A stretch of DNA of 24,722 nucleotides from CAZUGA01 sp964619885 (GCA_964619885.1 CAZUGA010000057.1:1-24722); one strand, 5' to 3'. Counted from the stretch's first letter, positions 14,672 to 23,689 are shown. The notes: generated by a model from the letters alone, not told the origin. Translations and numbers: made by a program.

Positions 14672-16423
14672 ATGGCCGAACTAAAGATTACCATCGGCCA
14701 ATATTCCGATAAAGGCCGCAAAGAAACCAATCAGGATTTTCACGGCGCCATTGTCCCGAAAGAACCTCTTTTGAGTTCAAAAGGTATTGTCATTGCGCTG
14801 GCTGATGGGATCAGCAGTAGCGATGTTGGACAGGTAGCAAGCGAGTCGGCGGTAACCGGTTTTTTTGAGGACTATTATTGCACTTCTGAAGCGTGGTCGG
14901 TTAAAACTTCGGCGTTACGAGTATTAAAAGCGACCAATTCTTGGCTACATTCTCAGACCAAACAAGGTCCTGGCCGTTTCGACAAAGACAAAGGATATGT
15001 TTGTACGTTTAGTGCAATAATTATCAAGTCCGTGACAGCGCACATCCTTCACATTGGGGATGGCCGTGTTTATCGATTAGTCGATGACCGCGCATTAGAA
15101 CAACTAACGATCGACCACCGCTTAATCGTTTCACCTGAACAGACCTACCTCAGTCGTGCGTTGGGGATCGATTCGCAACTTGAAATCGATTACCTAAGTT
15201 TACCCCTTGAGAAAGAAGATATTTTTCTGATTGCGACGGACGGTGTCTATGAGTATGTCGAGGATCAGTTTTTAGCCAAATCAACGGTACTTGCACGGAA
15301 TGAAGACGAACTAGACACGGTTGCGGCCAGCATCGCCGAATATGCGTATCAGCAGGGTAGCCCGGACAACCTAACCATCCAAATTGTTCGAGTCGATGAA
15401 TTACCGTCACCGAATGCCAATGAAATCCACCAACAACTTTCGGAGCTATCGCTGCCGCCCATTCTGCACCCCAGAAGCAAAATTGACGGTTATCGGATTA
15501 TTCGGGAATTGCACGGTAGTAATAGAAGTCATATCTACCTTGCAAAAGATCTTGAATCCAATCAGATTGTGGTGATCAAAACGCCTTCGATAGATCTTGG
15601 AGAAGATGCGGCCTATCTAGAACGGTTTTTGATCGAAGAGTGGGTCGCCCGGCGAATCGATAGCGCGCACGTTTTAAAGCCCTGTGCGCTTACAAGAAAG
15701 CGAAATTCTATCTACCTGGTGACTGAATACTTGGATGGTCAAACGCTATCTCAGTGGATGATTGATAATCCGGCGCCGGATCTTGAAGTAGTGCGCGAAA
15801 TCATAGAACAGATCTCCAAAGGGTTGCGTTCGTTCCATCGATTGGAGATGTTGCACCAAGACTTAAGGCCGGAAAATATCATAATTGACCGTTCCGGCAC
15901 GGTAAAAATAATTGACTTCGGTTCGGTTAGGGTGGCGGGCATTATGGATAGCGCGCAGCATGCGGATAGGGAACAAATCCTGGGAACGGTTCAATATACG
16001 GCACCGGAATACTTTGTTGGTGAGGTTGGGACAATCCGTTCCGATTTATTTTCCCTGGGTGTAATCGCGTACCAAATGTTGACGGGAAAATTGCCGTACG
16101 GCGCCGAGATAGCAAATTTGCGGACCAAAGCCGCACAAAAAAAATTGGCGTACCAATCTGCACTGGCCGAAGATCGTGCCATTCCGGCGTGGGTCGACAC
16201 TACGCTGGAAAAAGCCGTGCACCCTAATCCGGATAAACGATACCGAGAACTATCCGAATTCGTATATGACCTTCGTCACCCGAATGAACAATTTTTAGCC
16301 AGAAACCGTACGCCATTCATTGAGAGAAATCCGGTTGATTTCTGGCAGGCAGTTTCGTTAACGCTACTGATTTCGCTGCTCGTTTTACTTCATAAACTTG
16401 TGACCCAGTCCAATTGTCTTTAG
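14672..16423 (+). CDS. Fused PP2C phosphatase / Ser-Thr protein kinase
   Basis: A 583-residue membrane-anchored signalling protein. Residues 1-245 are a PP2C phosphatase with the metal aspartates D22 (ETNQDF), D45 (LADGIS), D190 (IATDGV) and D232 (SPDNLT). Residues of about 270-535 are a eukaryotic-type kinase: a degenerate glycine loop (ELHGSNRSHIYLA), K303, catalytic loop HQDLRPEN (395-402, HQD replacing HRD), DFG (415-417) and APE (444-446). Residues of about 558-576 form one membrane helix near the C-terminus. Such phosphatase-kinase fusions are known beside nitrate/nitrite transporter and assimilatory reductase genes in gammaproteobacteria; their targets are unknown to me. Here no reductase follows in the window. 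The ATG has a weak ribosome site. A CTTTAGC/GCTAAAG hairpin spans the stop (16418-16437). Confidence 0.93.
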   Translation: MAELKITIGQYSDKGRKETNQDFHGAIVPKEPLLSSKGIVIALADGISSSDVGQVASESAVTGFFEDYYCTSEAWSVKTSALRVLKATNSWLHSQTKQGPGRFDKDKGYVCTFSAIIIKSVTAHILHIGDGRVYRLVDDRALEQLTIDHRLIVSPEQTYLSRALGIDSQLEIDYLSLPLEKEDIFLIATDGVYEYVEDQFLAKSTVLARNEDELDTVAASIAEYAYQQGSPDNLTIQIVRVDELPSPNANEIHQQLSELSLPPILHPRSKIDGYRIIRELHGSNRSHIYLAKDLESNQIVVIKTPSIDLGEDAAYLERFLIEEWVARRIDSAHVLKPCALTRKRNSIYLVTEYLDGQTLSQWMIDNPAPDLEVVREIIEQISKGLRSFHRLEMLHQDLRPENIIIDRSGTVKIIDFGSVRVAGIMDSAQHADREQILGTVQYTAPEYFVGEVGTIRSDLFSLGVIAYQMLTGKLPYGAEIANLRTKAAQKKLAYQSALAEDRAIPAWVDTTLEKAVHPNPDKRYRELSEFVYDLRHPNEQFLARNRTPFIERNPVDFWQAVSLTLLISLLVLLHKLVTQSNCL

Positions 16424-16687
16424 CGGCGCAGCTAAAGCGGTTCTAAAACTTAGCATACCAATCGGTTACTTTAATCGAATCTCTTGGGTGATATTCCAAC
16501 CTTTATCAACGGACTGAAAAACACTTCCGCGCCAGAGATGAGCCCGCAGGAAGAAATAGAGGATTCCACAACCCTATAACGATCGGGAATATTCGAAATT
16601 TTGCTGACCGCCGAATGTAGCACTGTAAAAGTATTATCGGGGTCAGGATACTAGACACAATATAAAGGCTAAAATAGACTTTTGCCA
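16424..16687. other. Gap between kinase gene and RAYT relic
   Basis: No gene seen. GGGGTCAGGATAC near 16640 resembles the GGGGTCAGA-type sequence that I recall upstream of RAYT-family transposase genes in gammaproteobacteria; this is from memory and weak. Confidence 0.3.
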
Positions 16688-17035
16688 ATGCCTAGACCCG
16701 TACGAATCGAATACGAAAATGCAATTTACCATGTCATGAATCGCGGGCGTGGTCGTCGAGTGATTTTTCATAGCGATGAATATTATCAAGCATTTGAAAA
16801 AGCGTTGCTGGAAGCGCATCGACGGTTTGGCCTGTTGAAACATGCCTACTGCTTAATGGGTAATCAATATCATCTATTGCTGCAAACGCCCCGAGGCAAT
16901 TTGTCACGGGTGATGCGCCATATCAATGGTGTATATACGCAATTGCGAATCAGGTTGAGCCGTAGACGCGGCACTAACGTGGCGAGACGTTGCATAAATT
17001 ACCCCGGGCATCCTGCCCTTCGCCCTATGGGCTAA
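16688..17035 (+). pseudogene. REP-associated tyrosine transposase (RAYT), truncated
   Basis: The first ~100 residues match the Y1/RAYT (TnpA_REP) family: MPRPVRIEYENAIYHVMNRG, then LLEAHRRFGLLKHAYCLMGN, QYHLLLQTPRGNLSRVMRHI and NGVYTQ. RAYTs are HUH endonucleases of about 150-300 residues thought to move REP palindromes. Here the HUH motif is damaged: the usual NHYHLL reads NQYHLL, replacing the first histidine by glutamine. After residue ~100 the frame enters a palindromic repeat (from about 17002) and stops at 17035, so the catalytic tyrosine region is lost. ATG at 16688 was chosen over an upstream TTG at 16682. It should be inactive. Confidence 0.8.
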
Positions 17036-17072
17036 CCTGCGGTTGTTCAAAATCGCTCCCGGCGATTTTGTC
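17002..17072 (+). repeat. Multi-hairpin palindromic repeat, copy A
   Basis: Hairpins in order: GGGCA/TGCCC (17006-17018), GCCC-TAT-GGGC (17022-17032), AACC-TGC-GGTT (17034-17044), AAAATCGC-TCCCG-GCGATTTT (17049-17069). It lies directly after the RAYT relic and before an IS91 fragment. The same succession recurs in copies B and C, with paired base changes in the stems. Confidence 0.7.
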
Positions 17073-17186
17073 AAGCCGTGACATCACGATAGGGGTGGTT
17101 CCGTCCCGATAAGGACTCTTCAGCTGCAGCATGATATCGCCGGCGCTGTTTCGTTTAAGTCGTTCGTTGGCAATTGCCGGTCGTCT
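17070..17186 (-). pseudogene. IS91-family transposase fragment, small copy
   Basis: Minus-strand reading RRPAIANERLKRNSAGD, IMLQLKSPYRDGTTPIVMS matches the middle of IS91-type transposases (ITRPA...RLK...LQLK(T/S)PYRDGTTHIVMSPLEF). Only about 39 codons remain. It is about 90 percent identical by eye to the corresponding part of the larger relic at 23.9 kb and breaks off at the same codon, next to the palindromic repeat. Confidence 0.75.
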
Positions 17187-17336
17187 TGCACAATCCACAA
17201 AGCATCGCTTTTCTCCGCGACCTATATTTGCCATAGATCAACTCAAGGCCATCAGGGTCCAGGCAATCTGATTAGATTGACCGTTATCAATTAAAAGATT
17301 TCGTTAGGGTATTCCGTAGCATGTTCCAAGACAGTG
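17187..17336. other. Gap upstream of the Pho box
   Basis: No gene seen. The decamer TGTTCCAAGA near 17322-17331 is repeated at about 17373-17382, so the two copies bracket the Pho box. Confidence 0.35.
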
Positions 17337-17370
17337 TTGTCATGAACCTGTCACATTTTTGATATATAAA
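17337..17370 (+). promoter_or_regulatory. Pho box and -10 region of pstS
   Basis: TTGTCAT-GAAC-CTGTCAC at 17337-17354 gives two 7-bp PhoB repeats with the required 4-bp spacer (consensus CTGTCAT repeats), each with at most one mismatch. An AT-rich -10 candidate, TATATA, follows at 17363-17368, the distance expected when the Pho box replaces the -35. PhoB should activate pstS under phosphate limitation. Confidence 0.85.
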
Positions 17371-17496
17371 TGTGTTCCAAGAGATTAGGTTCAACCCTGT
17401 TATCGACAACACGTATGAGCGGCGATGACGACTTTGAATGATTAATCTTTGATAACGAATTTATTTTTGATCACTGACAATTCTTGGGAGTATATA

Positions 17497-18591
17497 ATGT
17501 CAAAAAATAGCTTTGTATCGGCAATCGGAATTGTATTGGGTGTCGGTGCGGCTACACTGCACGCTCAAGCGGCTCGTGATTACATCAGTATTGTCGGATC
17601 TTCAACCGTCTACCCGTTTGCAACCGTAGTCGCTGAACAATTTGGTCGTAGTAGCAATTTTAAAACACCGAAGGTCGAATCTACCGGTTCTGGCGGCGGG
17701 TTGAAATTATTTTGCGCGGGCATCGGTGTTGAACATCCTGATGTTACCAACGCATCGCGAAGAATTAAAAAGTCCGAGTTCGAAAAATGCCAGAAAAACG
17801 GCGTGACCGATATTGTTGAAGTTAAGATCGGCTACGACGGCATTGCAATCGCCAATTCGAAAAAAGCTAAGCTGATGGAGCTGACGACTCGGGACGTCTT
17901 TCTGGCGTTGGCCAAACAAGTGCCCAATCCTGACGGCAGTCCGACCCTGGTCGCTAATCCTTATCGCACCTGGGAGCAGGTCAACGGTGCGTTGCCAGAT
18001 ATCGCTATTGAAGTATTGGGTCCTCCGCCAACCTCGGGTACTCGAGATGCGTTTGCCGAATTGGCATTGGAAGGCGGATGTAAGACGTTTGATTGGATCA
18101 AACAGATCAAAGCCGACTCTAAAGCCGCCAAAGCCGCCGGTGACAAAGAAAAAGCGAAAGAACTCAAAACCCAATATAAAGGTATTTGCCACACGATTCG
18201 CGAAGACGGCGCGTATGTTGAGGCGGGCGAAAACGACAATCTAATCGTACAAAAATTGGATGCTAATGAAAAAGCCCTGGGCGTGTTCGGTTTCAGTTTT
18301 CTGGAAGAAAATCGGGATAAGGTTCAAGGTTCGACTGTCAACGGTGTTAAACCGGAATTTGAATCCATTGCGGACGGCAGTTATCCGATATCCAGACCGC
18401 TATTTTTCTATATGAAGAAAGCCCATATTGACGTAATTCCGGGCATCAAGGACTACGTGTTGGAATTCGCCAGCGATAAAGCGTTTGGCGACGAAGGGTA
18501 TTTGTCCGACCGAGGATTGATTCCGATGCCGCCGGACGAGCGCGCGAAATTTAAATCCGATGTCGAGAGTCTCACCAATCTTTCGATGTAG
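17497..18591 (+). CDS. pstS: Phosphate-binding protein PstS
   Basis: A 364-residue periplasmic phosphate-binding protein. The ATG at 17497 has GGGAG upstream and yields a proper signal peptide (MSKNSFVSAIGIVLGVG, cleavage near AQA-ARD); the frame extends 16 codons further but without support. The phosphate-site motifs IVGSSTVYPFA and ESTGSGGGLKLFC are intact, as is GPPPTSGTRDAF. Residues of about 200-232 hold a Lys/Ala-rich insertion (ADSKAAKAAGDKEKAKELK) seen in long PstS proteins. It delivers phosphate to PstCA. It is transcribed from the Pho box and separated from pstC by two hairpins, a layout that favours excess binding protein. Confidence 0.95.
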   Translation: MSKNSFVSAIGIVLGVGAATLHAQAARDYISIVGSSTVYPFATVVAEQFGRSSNFKTPKVESTGSGGGLKLFCAGIGVEHPDVTNASRRIKKSEFEKCQKNGVTDIVEVKIGYDGIAIANSKKAKLMELTTRDVFLALAKQVPNPDGSPTLVANPYRTWEQVNGALPDIAIEVLGPPPTSGTRDAFAELALEGGCKTFDWIKQIKADSKAAKAAGDKEKAKELKTQYKGICHTIREDGAYVEAGENDNLIVQKLDANEKALGVFGFSFLEENRDKVQGSTVNGVKPEFESIADGSYPISRPLFFYMKKAHIDVIPGIKDYVLEFASDKAFGDEGYLSDRGLIPMPPDERAKFKSDVESLTNLSM

Positions 18592-18609
18592 CTTGGGTTT
18601 CGGATGGCT

Positions 18610-18681
18610 GATTGCGGTTATGCGACCGCAATCGACCCGCATTTGCGATGAATCCGGATGGCCAATTTCGGCCACCCGGAT
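18610..18681 (+). terminator. Two hairpins between pstS and pstC
   Basis: GATTGCGGT-TATGCG-ACCGCAATC (18610-18633) has a perfect 9-bp stem. ATCCGGATGGCC-AATTTC-GGCCACCCGGAT (18652-18681) pairs at 11 of 12 positions and is followed only by CTTTG. The missing T-run suggests mRNA stabilisation or partial termination rather than a full stop. Confidence 0.55.
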
Positions 18682-18928
18682 CTTTGACGTAGTGACCATT
18701 GCGTATTGTATCTGATAAAGTTTGCCGCCTTGTCAATTTACAATAGAGATTGATGACGCGGTGGTTATAGAGGGCTCGGCAACGACGTCATCGGTCTAAC
18801 ATGAATTGAATATTATGAACGAATTGTGTTTCACTCATTTGACTTGCGTTCTCGACGACGCTTTCGGGAAGAGTTCGAGATGAACAAAAATTTGAACCGG
18901 CTCAGTAAGCCACATTAACGGAATTATC
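18682..18928. other. Remainder of the pstS-pstC gap
   Basis: About 250 bp without a gene, Pho box or clear promoter that I can recognise. pstC may depend on read-through from pstS. Confidence 0.35.
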
Positions 18929-20311
18929 GTGCAAACTTCAAGTCTTGTCGTCGTCGTGCTTTTAATGAGCGTGTCCGCGTTTTATTTGGGTCGGCAACGA
19001 GCCTATAGCGCGGTACAAGGCAAACTGCGCAAACTCCATTCTCTTCCGGTTTATTACGGATTTTTTACCGCTATCTGGTGCGGCATTCCAGCCCTGTTGT
19101 TGGTCGCCGCTTGGGTCGTCACCGAATCTAATGTGATTACCCACATGGTCATTTCTGATTTTCCGCAAGAAATTAAAGATCTTGGACCAGATCGTTTGAA
19201 TTTGATTGTTAACGACGTGAAAAACTTGGTGCAAGGCAATATCACGTCCAGACATTTGAATCATGACGTCCAGATCGCCGCAGACCGGTACAAAACATTG
19301 CAGGCCAGAAGTCATCTGGTGTTGACTGTTCTGGCGTTGGCTTCAGCCGTATTATTTGCGTTGGTTGCGTTGGCGAAAATAAAGCCTAAGTTACGCGCTA
19401 GAAATGTGGTTGAGTTTTTGATCAAAGTTTTTCTGATGGCCTGCTCCAGTATTGCCATCCTAACCACATTGGGCATCGTGTTGTCGGTTCTGTTCGAATC
19501 GCTGCGTTTTTTTCAGATGGTGCCGCCCGGCCAATTTCTGTTCGGTTTGGATTGGAGTCCGCAAACGGCGATCCGTTCCGATCAAGTCGGCTCCAGTGGT
19601 GCATTTGGGGCAATTCCTCTGTTTGTCGGTACGATATTGATCTCATTTATCGCCATGTTGGTGGCGGTACCGGTTGGTTTGCTGTCGGCCATTTATCTTT
19701 CCGAATATGCCACGAATCGTTTTCGCGCGGTGGCCAAGCCATTGCTGGAAGTTTTGGCCGGTATTCCGACAGTCGTGTACGGGTTTTTCGCCGCGCTGGT
19801 GGTTGCGCCATTTATTCGCGACTATGGTTCGATGCTAGGATTGGACATCGCTTCGGAAAGCGCGTTAGCAGCGGGACTGGTGATGGGCGTCATGATTATA
19901 CCGTTGGTGTCTTCGCTATCTGACGATGTTATCAATGCGGTCCCTCAGTCGATGCGGGACGGTGCTTACGGGTTGGGTGCTACGCAATCGGAAACCATAA
20001 AAAAAGTCATATTTCCCGCAGCACTGCCAGGTATCGTCGGTGGAGTCCTATTGGCGGTTTCGCGAGCTATAGGTGAAACGATGATCGTAGTCATGGCTGC
20101 CGGTCTATCGGCAAATTTGACTTTTAATCCGCTAGAAGCGGTGACCACGGTGACGGTGCAGATCGTGACGCTGTTGACTGGCGATCAGGAGTTCGATAGT
20201 GCCAAAACTCTGGCTGCTTTTGCTTTAGGTTTAATGTTGTTTGTGACCACGTTGGTGCTGAATGTTGTTGCACTACATGTGGTCCGTAAATACCGGGAAC
20301 AATATGAGTAA
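18929..20311 (+). CDS. pstC: Phosphate ABC transporter permease PstC
   Basis: A 460-residue inner-membrane permease. The long form has an N-terminal helix (about 3-20, SLVVVVLLMSVSAFYLGRQR), a second helix near 46-66 and a periplasmic loop (about 70-130) before the core. The core permease domain (about 230-455) carries the ATPase-contact motif GAYGLGATQSETIKKVIFP and AIGETMIVVMAAG. The open frame starts at GTG 18929 with GGA a few bases upstream; ATG at 18965 is an alternative, but the GTG start fits the usual long N-terminus. It overlaps the likely pstA start by 8 bp, indicating translational coupling. Confidence 0.93.
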   Translation: MQTSSLVVVVLLMSVSAFYLGRQRAYSAVQGKLRKLHSLPVYYGFFTAIWCGIPALLLVAAWVVTESNVITHMVISDFPQEIKDLGPDRLNLIVNDVKNLVQGNITSRHLNHDVQIAADRYKTLQARSHLVLTVLALASAVLFALVALAKIKPKLRARNVVEFLIKVFLMACSSIAILTTLGIVLSVLFESLRFFQMVPPGQFLFGLDWSPQTAIRSDQVGSSGAFGAIPLFVGTILISFIAMLVAVPVGLLSAIYLSEYATNRFRAVAKPLLEVLAGIPTVVYGFFAALVVAPFIRDYGSMLGLDIASESALAAGLVMGVMIIPLVSSLSDDVINAVPQSMRDGAYGLGATQSETIKKVIFPAALPGIVGGVLLAVSRAIGETMIVVMAAGLSANLTFNPLEAVTTVTVQIVTLLTGDQEFDSAKTLAAFALGLMLFVTTLVLNVVALHVVRKYREQYE

Positions 20312-21605
20312 TCCGATAACATTCGGTCATTCCGAGGGGGATTTTCGTGGTACGACAATGGACGTCGTTAGCGCCGGTCTGTGTAAGCGCCAACGCGCTG
20401 AGAAACGCTTTCAGCGGCTGGGGAAAATGGCCATTGGCATTGGATTGCTATGTTTGGTCACTTTGTTTGTCAGTATTATCAGCAAGGGATGGCCGGCTTT
20501 CCAGCAAACCTATGTGAAACTAGACATCCCGCTGCCGGCGGCGGACTTCGACAAGGACAATTTATCCGCGACGAATTATAGAGCGTTAATCAAATCCAGC
20601 CTGAGAAATCTTTTCCCACGAGTTGAAGCGCGACGAGAAAAACGCCAGCTCTACCGAATGGTAAGCCAGGGAGCAGCGTATAGATTACGCGACCTTGTAC
20701 TTTCGGATCCGGAATTGATAGGGACCACGGTATCCATTTGGTTGCCTGCGGACGATGAGGTTGATATGTTCGTCAAAGGTCATATCGATCGGAATATTTC
20801 GCAGCGAGATCGGCGGGTCAAAGATAATCAAATTGGGTGGATTGATCAACTCGAATCGGAAGGGCGCTTGCAAAAACGTTTTAACACGACCTTTTTTACC
20901 GCCGGTGACTCACGGGATCCGGAGCTCGCTGGAATATGGGGTGCCGCGGTCGGATCCTTCTATACCCTAATGGTGACGCTATTGTTGTCGTTTCCAATCG
21001 GGGTTTCGGCGGCGGTCTACCTGGAAGAATTTGCCCCTAAAAATAGATTGACTGATTTTATAGAGGTCAATATCAACAATCTGGCCGCGGTGCCATCTAT
21101 TGTATTCGGCCTTTTGGGTTTGGCTGTATTTATTAATTTTTTCGGCTTACCCCGTTCCGCTCCCATTGTCGGGGGTCTGGTACTAACCTTGATGACTCTG
21201 CCAACCATTATCATATCCAGTCGCGCGGCGCTCAGGTCGGTTCCACCGTCTATTCGCGAGGCCGCGTTGGGTATTGGCGCCTCGCCAATGCAAACGATTT
21301 TTTATCATATTTTGCCGCTGGCAATGCCGGGAATGCTGACCGGAGCAATTATTGGTATGGCGCAAGCTTTAGGAGAATCCGCGCCGTTGCTGATGATCGG
21401 GATGGTTGCATTCATCGTCGATATACCCGCCAGTGTATTTGATCCGTCGACCGTTTTACCGGTACAGATCTATTTATGGGCAGATAGTCCGGAGCGCGCT
21501 TTTAGCGAAAGAACGTCCGCTGCAATTATTGTATTGCTCGGCTTCTTAATATTAATGAATTCAATAGCGGTGTTTCTGCGCAAACGCTTTGAGCACAGGT
21601 GGTAA
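20304..21605 (+). CDS. pstA: Phosphate ABC transporter permease PstA
   Basis: A permease of 433 residues from ATG 20304, which overlaps the pstC stop (TAA at 20309-20311) and has GGGAA upstream. The frame stays open to 20262, and ATG 20358 with GAGGGGG upstream is another candidate. After a first helix (about 37-57) comes a large periplasmic insertion (about 65-205). It is followed by the core domain with REAALGIGASPMQTIFYHIL as the coupling motif and AQALGESAPLLMIGMVAF. This long PstA with an inserted domain is normal for many gammaproteobacteria. With PstC it forms the phosphate channel, driven by PstB. Confidence 0.92.
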   Translation: MSNPITFGHSEGDFRGTTMDVVSAGLCKRQRAEKRFQRLGKMAIGIGLLCLVTLFVSIISKGWPAFQQTYVKLDIPLPAADFDKDNLSATNYRALIKSSLRNLFPRVEARREKRQLYRMVSQGAAYRLRDLVLSDPELIGTTVSIWLPADDEVDMFVKGHIDRNISQRDRRVKDNQIGWIDQLESEGRLQKRFNTTFFTAGDSRDPELAGIWGAAVGSFYTLMVTLLLSFPIGVSAAVYLEEFAPKNRLTDFIEVNINNLAAVPSIVFGLLGLAVFINFFGLPRSAPIVGGLVLTLMTLPTIIISSRAALRSVPPSIREAALGIGASPMQTIFYHILPLAMPGMLTGAIIGMAQALGESAPLLMIGMVAFIVDIPASVFDPSTVLPVQIYLWADSPERAFSERTSAAIIVLLGFLILMNSIAVFLRKRFEHRW

Positions 21606-21624
21606 CCAAAACGAGAGAAATCTT

Positions 21625-22524
21625 ATGCAAACAACAAAAGTCAGCGACGGTGATAACAGGGTGCAAGATAACTTATACAATCAACCGCAAAAAACCATCC
21701 AGAACCGTTCCAAGGTACCTAAGGTTGACCGCGATCAACGCGATACAGTCGGCCAAGTTCGCGTTGATGATCCACGGATGAGATGTACCGACATTAATGT
21801 TTATTACGACGAAAAGCACGCGATCAAAAATTTGAATCTGGACGTTGGAAAATCGGAGATTTTGTCCATGATTGGGCCATCCGGATGCGGGAAATCCACG
21901 TTCCTTAGGTGCTTGAACCGAATGAACGATACGATTGACGACTGCAGAGTAACCGGAACCATAGAAATGGACGGTTTCGATATTAACACCAGTGCAATCG
22001 ATGTTGTTCCATTGCGTGCCACGGTGGGGATGGTGTTCCAAAAACCGAATCCGTTTCCAAAATCCATTCGCGACAATATCTTGTTCGGACCGAAGATTCA
22101 TGGCTTGGCCGCAGGCAAGGATGATTTGGAGGAAATTGTCGTGAATAGTTTACAAAAGGCCGGGTTGTGGAACGAGGTGAAGGATCGGTTGGACCATCCA
22201 GGTACCGGATTGTCGGGAGGTCAACAACAGCGATTATGCATTGCCAGGACCATTGCGGTAGAGCCGGAGGTGATCTTGATGGATGAACCGTGCTCTGCAT
22301 TGGATCCCATATCAACCGCAGCGATAGAAGATTTAATGCTGGAATTGTGTGAAAATTATTCGATTTGTATTGTGACACATTCCATGCAACAAGCCGCACG
22401 AGTTTCTAATCGTACTGCTTATTTTCATCTTGGTGATCTAATAGAAGTCGGCGCAACCGAGCAAATATTTAGTGAACCGCAGCACCAATTGACTGAAGAT
22501 TACATTACAGGCCGCTTTGGTTAA
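21625..22524 (+). CDS. pstB: Phosphate ABC transporter ATPase PstB
   Basis: A 299-residue ATPase. I chose ATG 21625, which has GAGAG upstream and follows the pstA stop; the frame opens earlier, at 21589, inside pstA. Residues 1-50 are a polar extension before the ABC core. The core carries Walker A GPSGCGKST, the PstB-type QKPNPFPKSIRDN, signature LSGGQQQR, Walker B VILMDEPCSALDPIS and the H-loop IVTHSMQQA. All catalytic residues are present. It energises PstCA and, with PhoU, reports transport status to the PhoR-PhoB system. Confidence 0.96.
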   Translation: MQTTKVSDGDNRVQDNLYNQPQKTIQNRSKVPKVDRDQRDTVGQVRVDDPRMRCTDINVYYDEKHAIKNLNLDVGKSEILSMIGPSGCGKSTFLRCLNRMNDTIDDCRVTGTIEMDGFDINTSAIDVVPLRATVGMVFQKPNPFPKSIRDNILFGPKIHGLAAGKDDLEEIVVNSLQKAGLWNEVKDRLDHPGTGLSGGQQQRLCIARTIAVEPEVILMDEPCSALDPISTAAIEDLMLELCENYSICIVTHSMQQAARVSNRTAYFHLGDLIEVGATEQIFSEPQHQLTEDYITGRFG

Positions 22525-22536
22525 CACGGAATTGCA

Positions 22537-23250
22537 ATGACAAACTCTTTGGAAGGTCACGCCGATCAGCGATTTGACGGTGATTTAAATACGCTGCATC
22601 TGTTGATTCTAGAAATGGGTGGACTGGTTATGAATCAGTGTCATCTTGCCCTAGATGCGTTAGTGAATCAAGACATTACGCACGTGAACGCGGTGGAAGA
22701 TCGCGAACCGCAGATCAATTCAATAGAAGAATCGGTTGATAACCGTGTGGTCGAAATTATTGGTCGTCACGCGCCCATTTCCAAAGATTTACGCATTATT
22801 ATGGCGTTCTCGAAAATCGTTGTTGATCTGGAGCGTATTGGCGATGAAGCCTTGCGAATCGCTAGAATTGTGGCGGTTATCCATGATGGAAATCAACCCA
22901 AACCCGGCAAGTATCAAATGCGCGATGTCGTTTCAATGGGCTCATTGTCGCTCGGTCTGCTGGAAAAAGCGCTGGCGGCGTTCGACAATTTGGACGCGAA
23001 ATCGGCTGAGTCATTGCTGAATTCAGAACAAGAATTGGATGCGGAATTTCAATCGTCGGTTAGACATCTCACTACATTTGTTTTAGAAGATCCACGCAAT
23101 TTGGGTCATTCCATTAACATCACTCTGATTTTAAAGGCGTTAGAGCGAGTCGGTGCGCACGCGCGAAACATTGCCGAGTACGTTGTTTATCTGGTACACG
23201 GTGTGAATATACGGCACAAACGCCGTGCTACCGATAAAAAAAGCGGTTAG
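22537..23250 (+). CDS. phoU: PhoU, phosphate signalling regulator
   Basis: A 237-residue helical protein with the two PhoU repeats. The first contains the metal-binding pattern DREPQINSIEESVDNRVVEI and LRIIMAFSKIVVDLERIGDEA; the second has LNSEQELDAEFQSSVRH and LKALERVGAHARNIAEYVVYL. PhoU links PstB to PhoR and represses the Pho regulon when phosphate is plentiful. The gene starts 12 bp after the pstB stop, with CGGAA before the ATG, so it is the last gene of the pst operon. No PhoB or PhoR gene is in the window. A CGTGTAAC/GTTACACG hairpin (23273-23301) lies shortly downstream, without a T-run. Confidence 0.95.
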   Translation: MTNSLEGHADQRFDGDLNTLHLLILEMGGLVMNQCHLALDALVNQDITHVNAVEDREPQINSIEESVDNRVVEIIGRHAPISKDLRIIMAFSKIVVDLERIGDEALRIARIVAVIHDGNQPKPGKYQMRDVVSMGSLSLGLLEKALAAFDNLDAKSAESLLNSEQELDAEFQSSVRHLTTFVLEDPRNLGHSINITLILKALERVGAHARNIAEYVVYLVHGVNIRHKRRATDKKSG

Positions 23251-23689
23251 AAAAAATCAAAGCGATTCATTGCGTGTAACGGCTGTTAAAAATGTTACAC
23301 GAATCCAGTAGGCTGCAGGTTCGGCATTCAGGTCGAAGATCACAATTAGTAATATCCATCCACTCCGGATGACCGCAAAACGGGTTTTTTCATATTTGTT
23401 CACTGTGACGTTCTCGGATGAAAAATTGGTATTTTTAGAGTTTCAAAAGAACACTAGAGTAGTGATTCCGACAATTTTTCGGGTTTCGGGTAGATGATGG
23501 CCAAAGGCGATCGCCGGCTCCGAAGGTGAGCCGAATGAATCGTGGTACCGGTGTAAGATCAGGCTATTTCGAATAGTTTGAATGACTACTCGGGAGCCCG
23601 GAGTGGGTGAGCTGCGATTAAGCAGCGAACGACAAGCCAGGAAGACTTGGCTGGACCGCAAGCGAAGCAAGGACAGCGCAGCACAGATG
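23251..23689. other. Region between phoU and the IS91 relic
   Basis: No gene seen. The 8-bp inverted repeat CGTGTAAC/GTTACACG at 23273-23301 (13-nt spacer) may help end the pst transcript but lacks a T-run. The rest has only short open frames of unremarkable composition. The frame of the IS91 C-terminus runs to 23618, but its recognisable part stops at about 23690. Confidence 0.4.
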
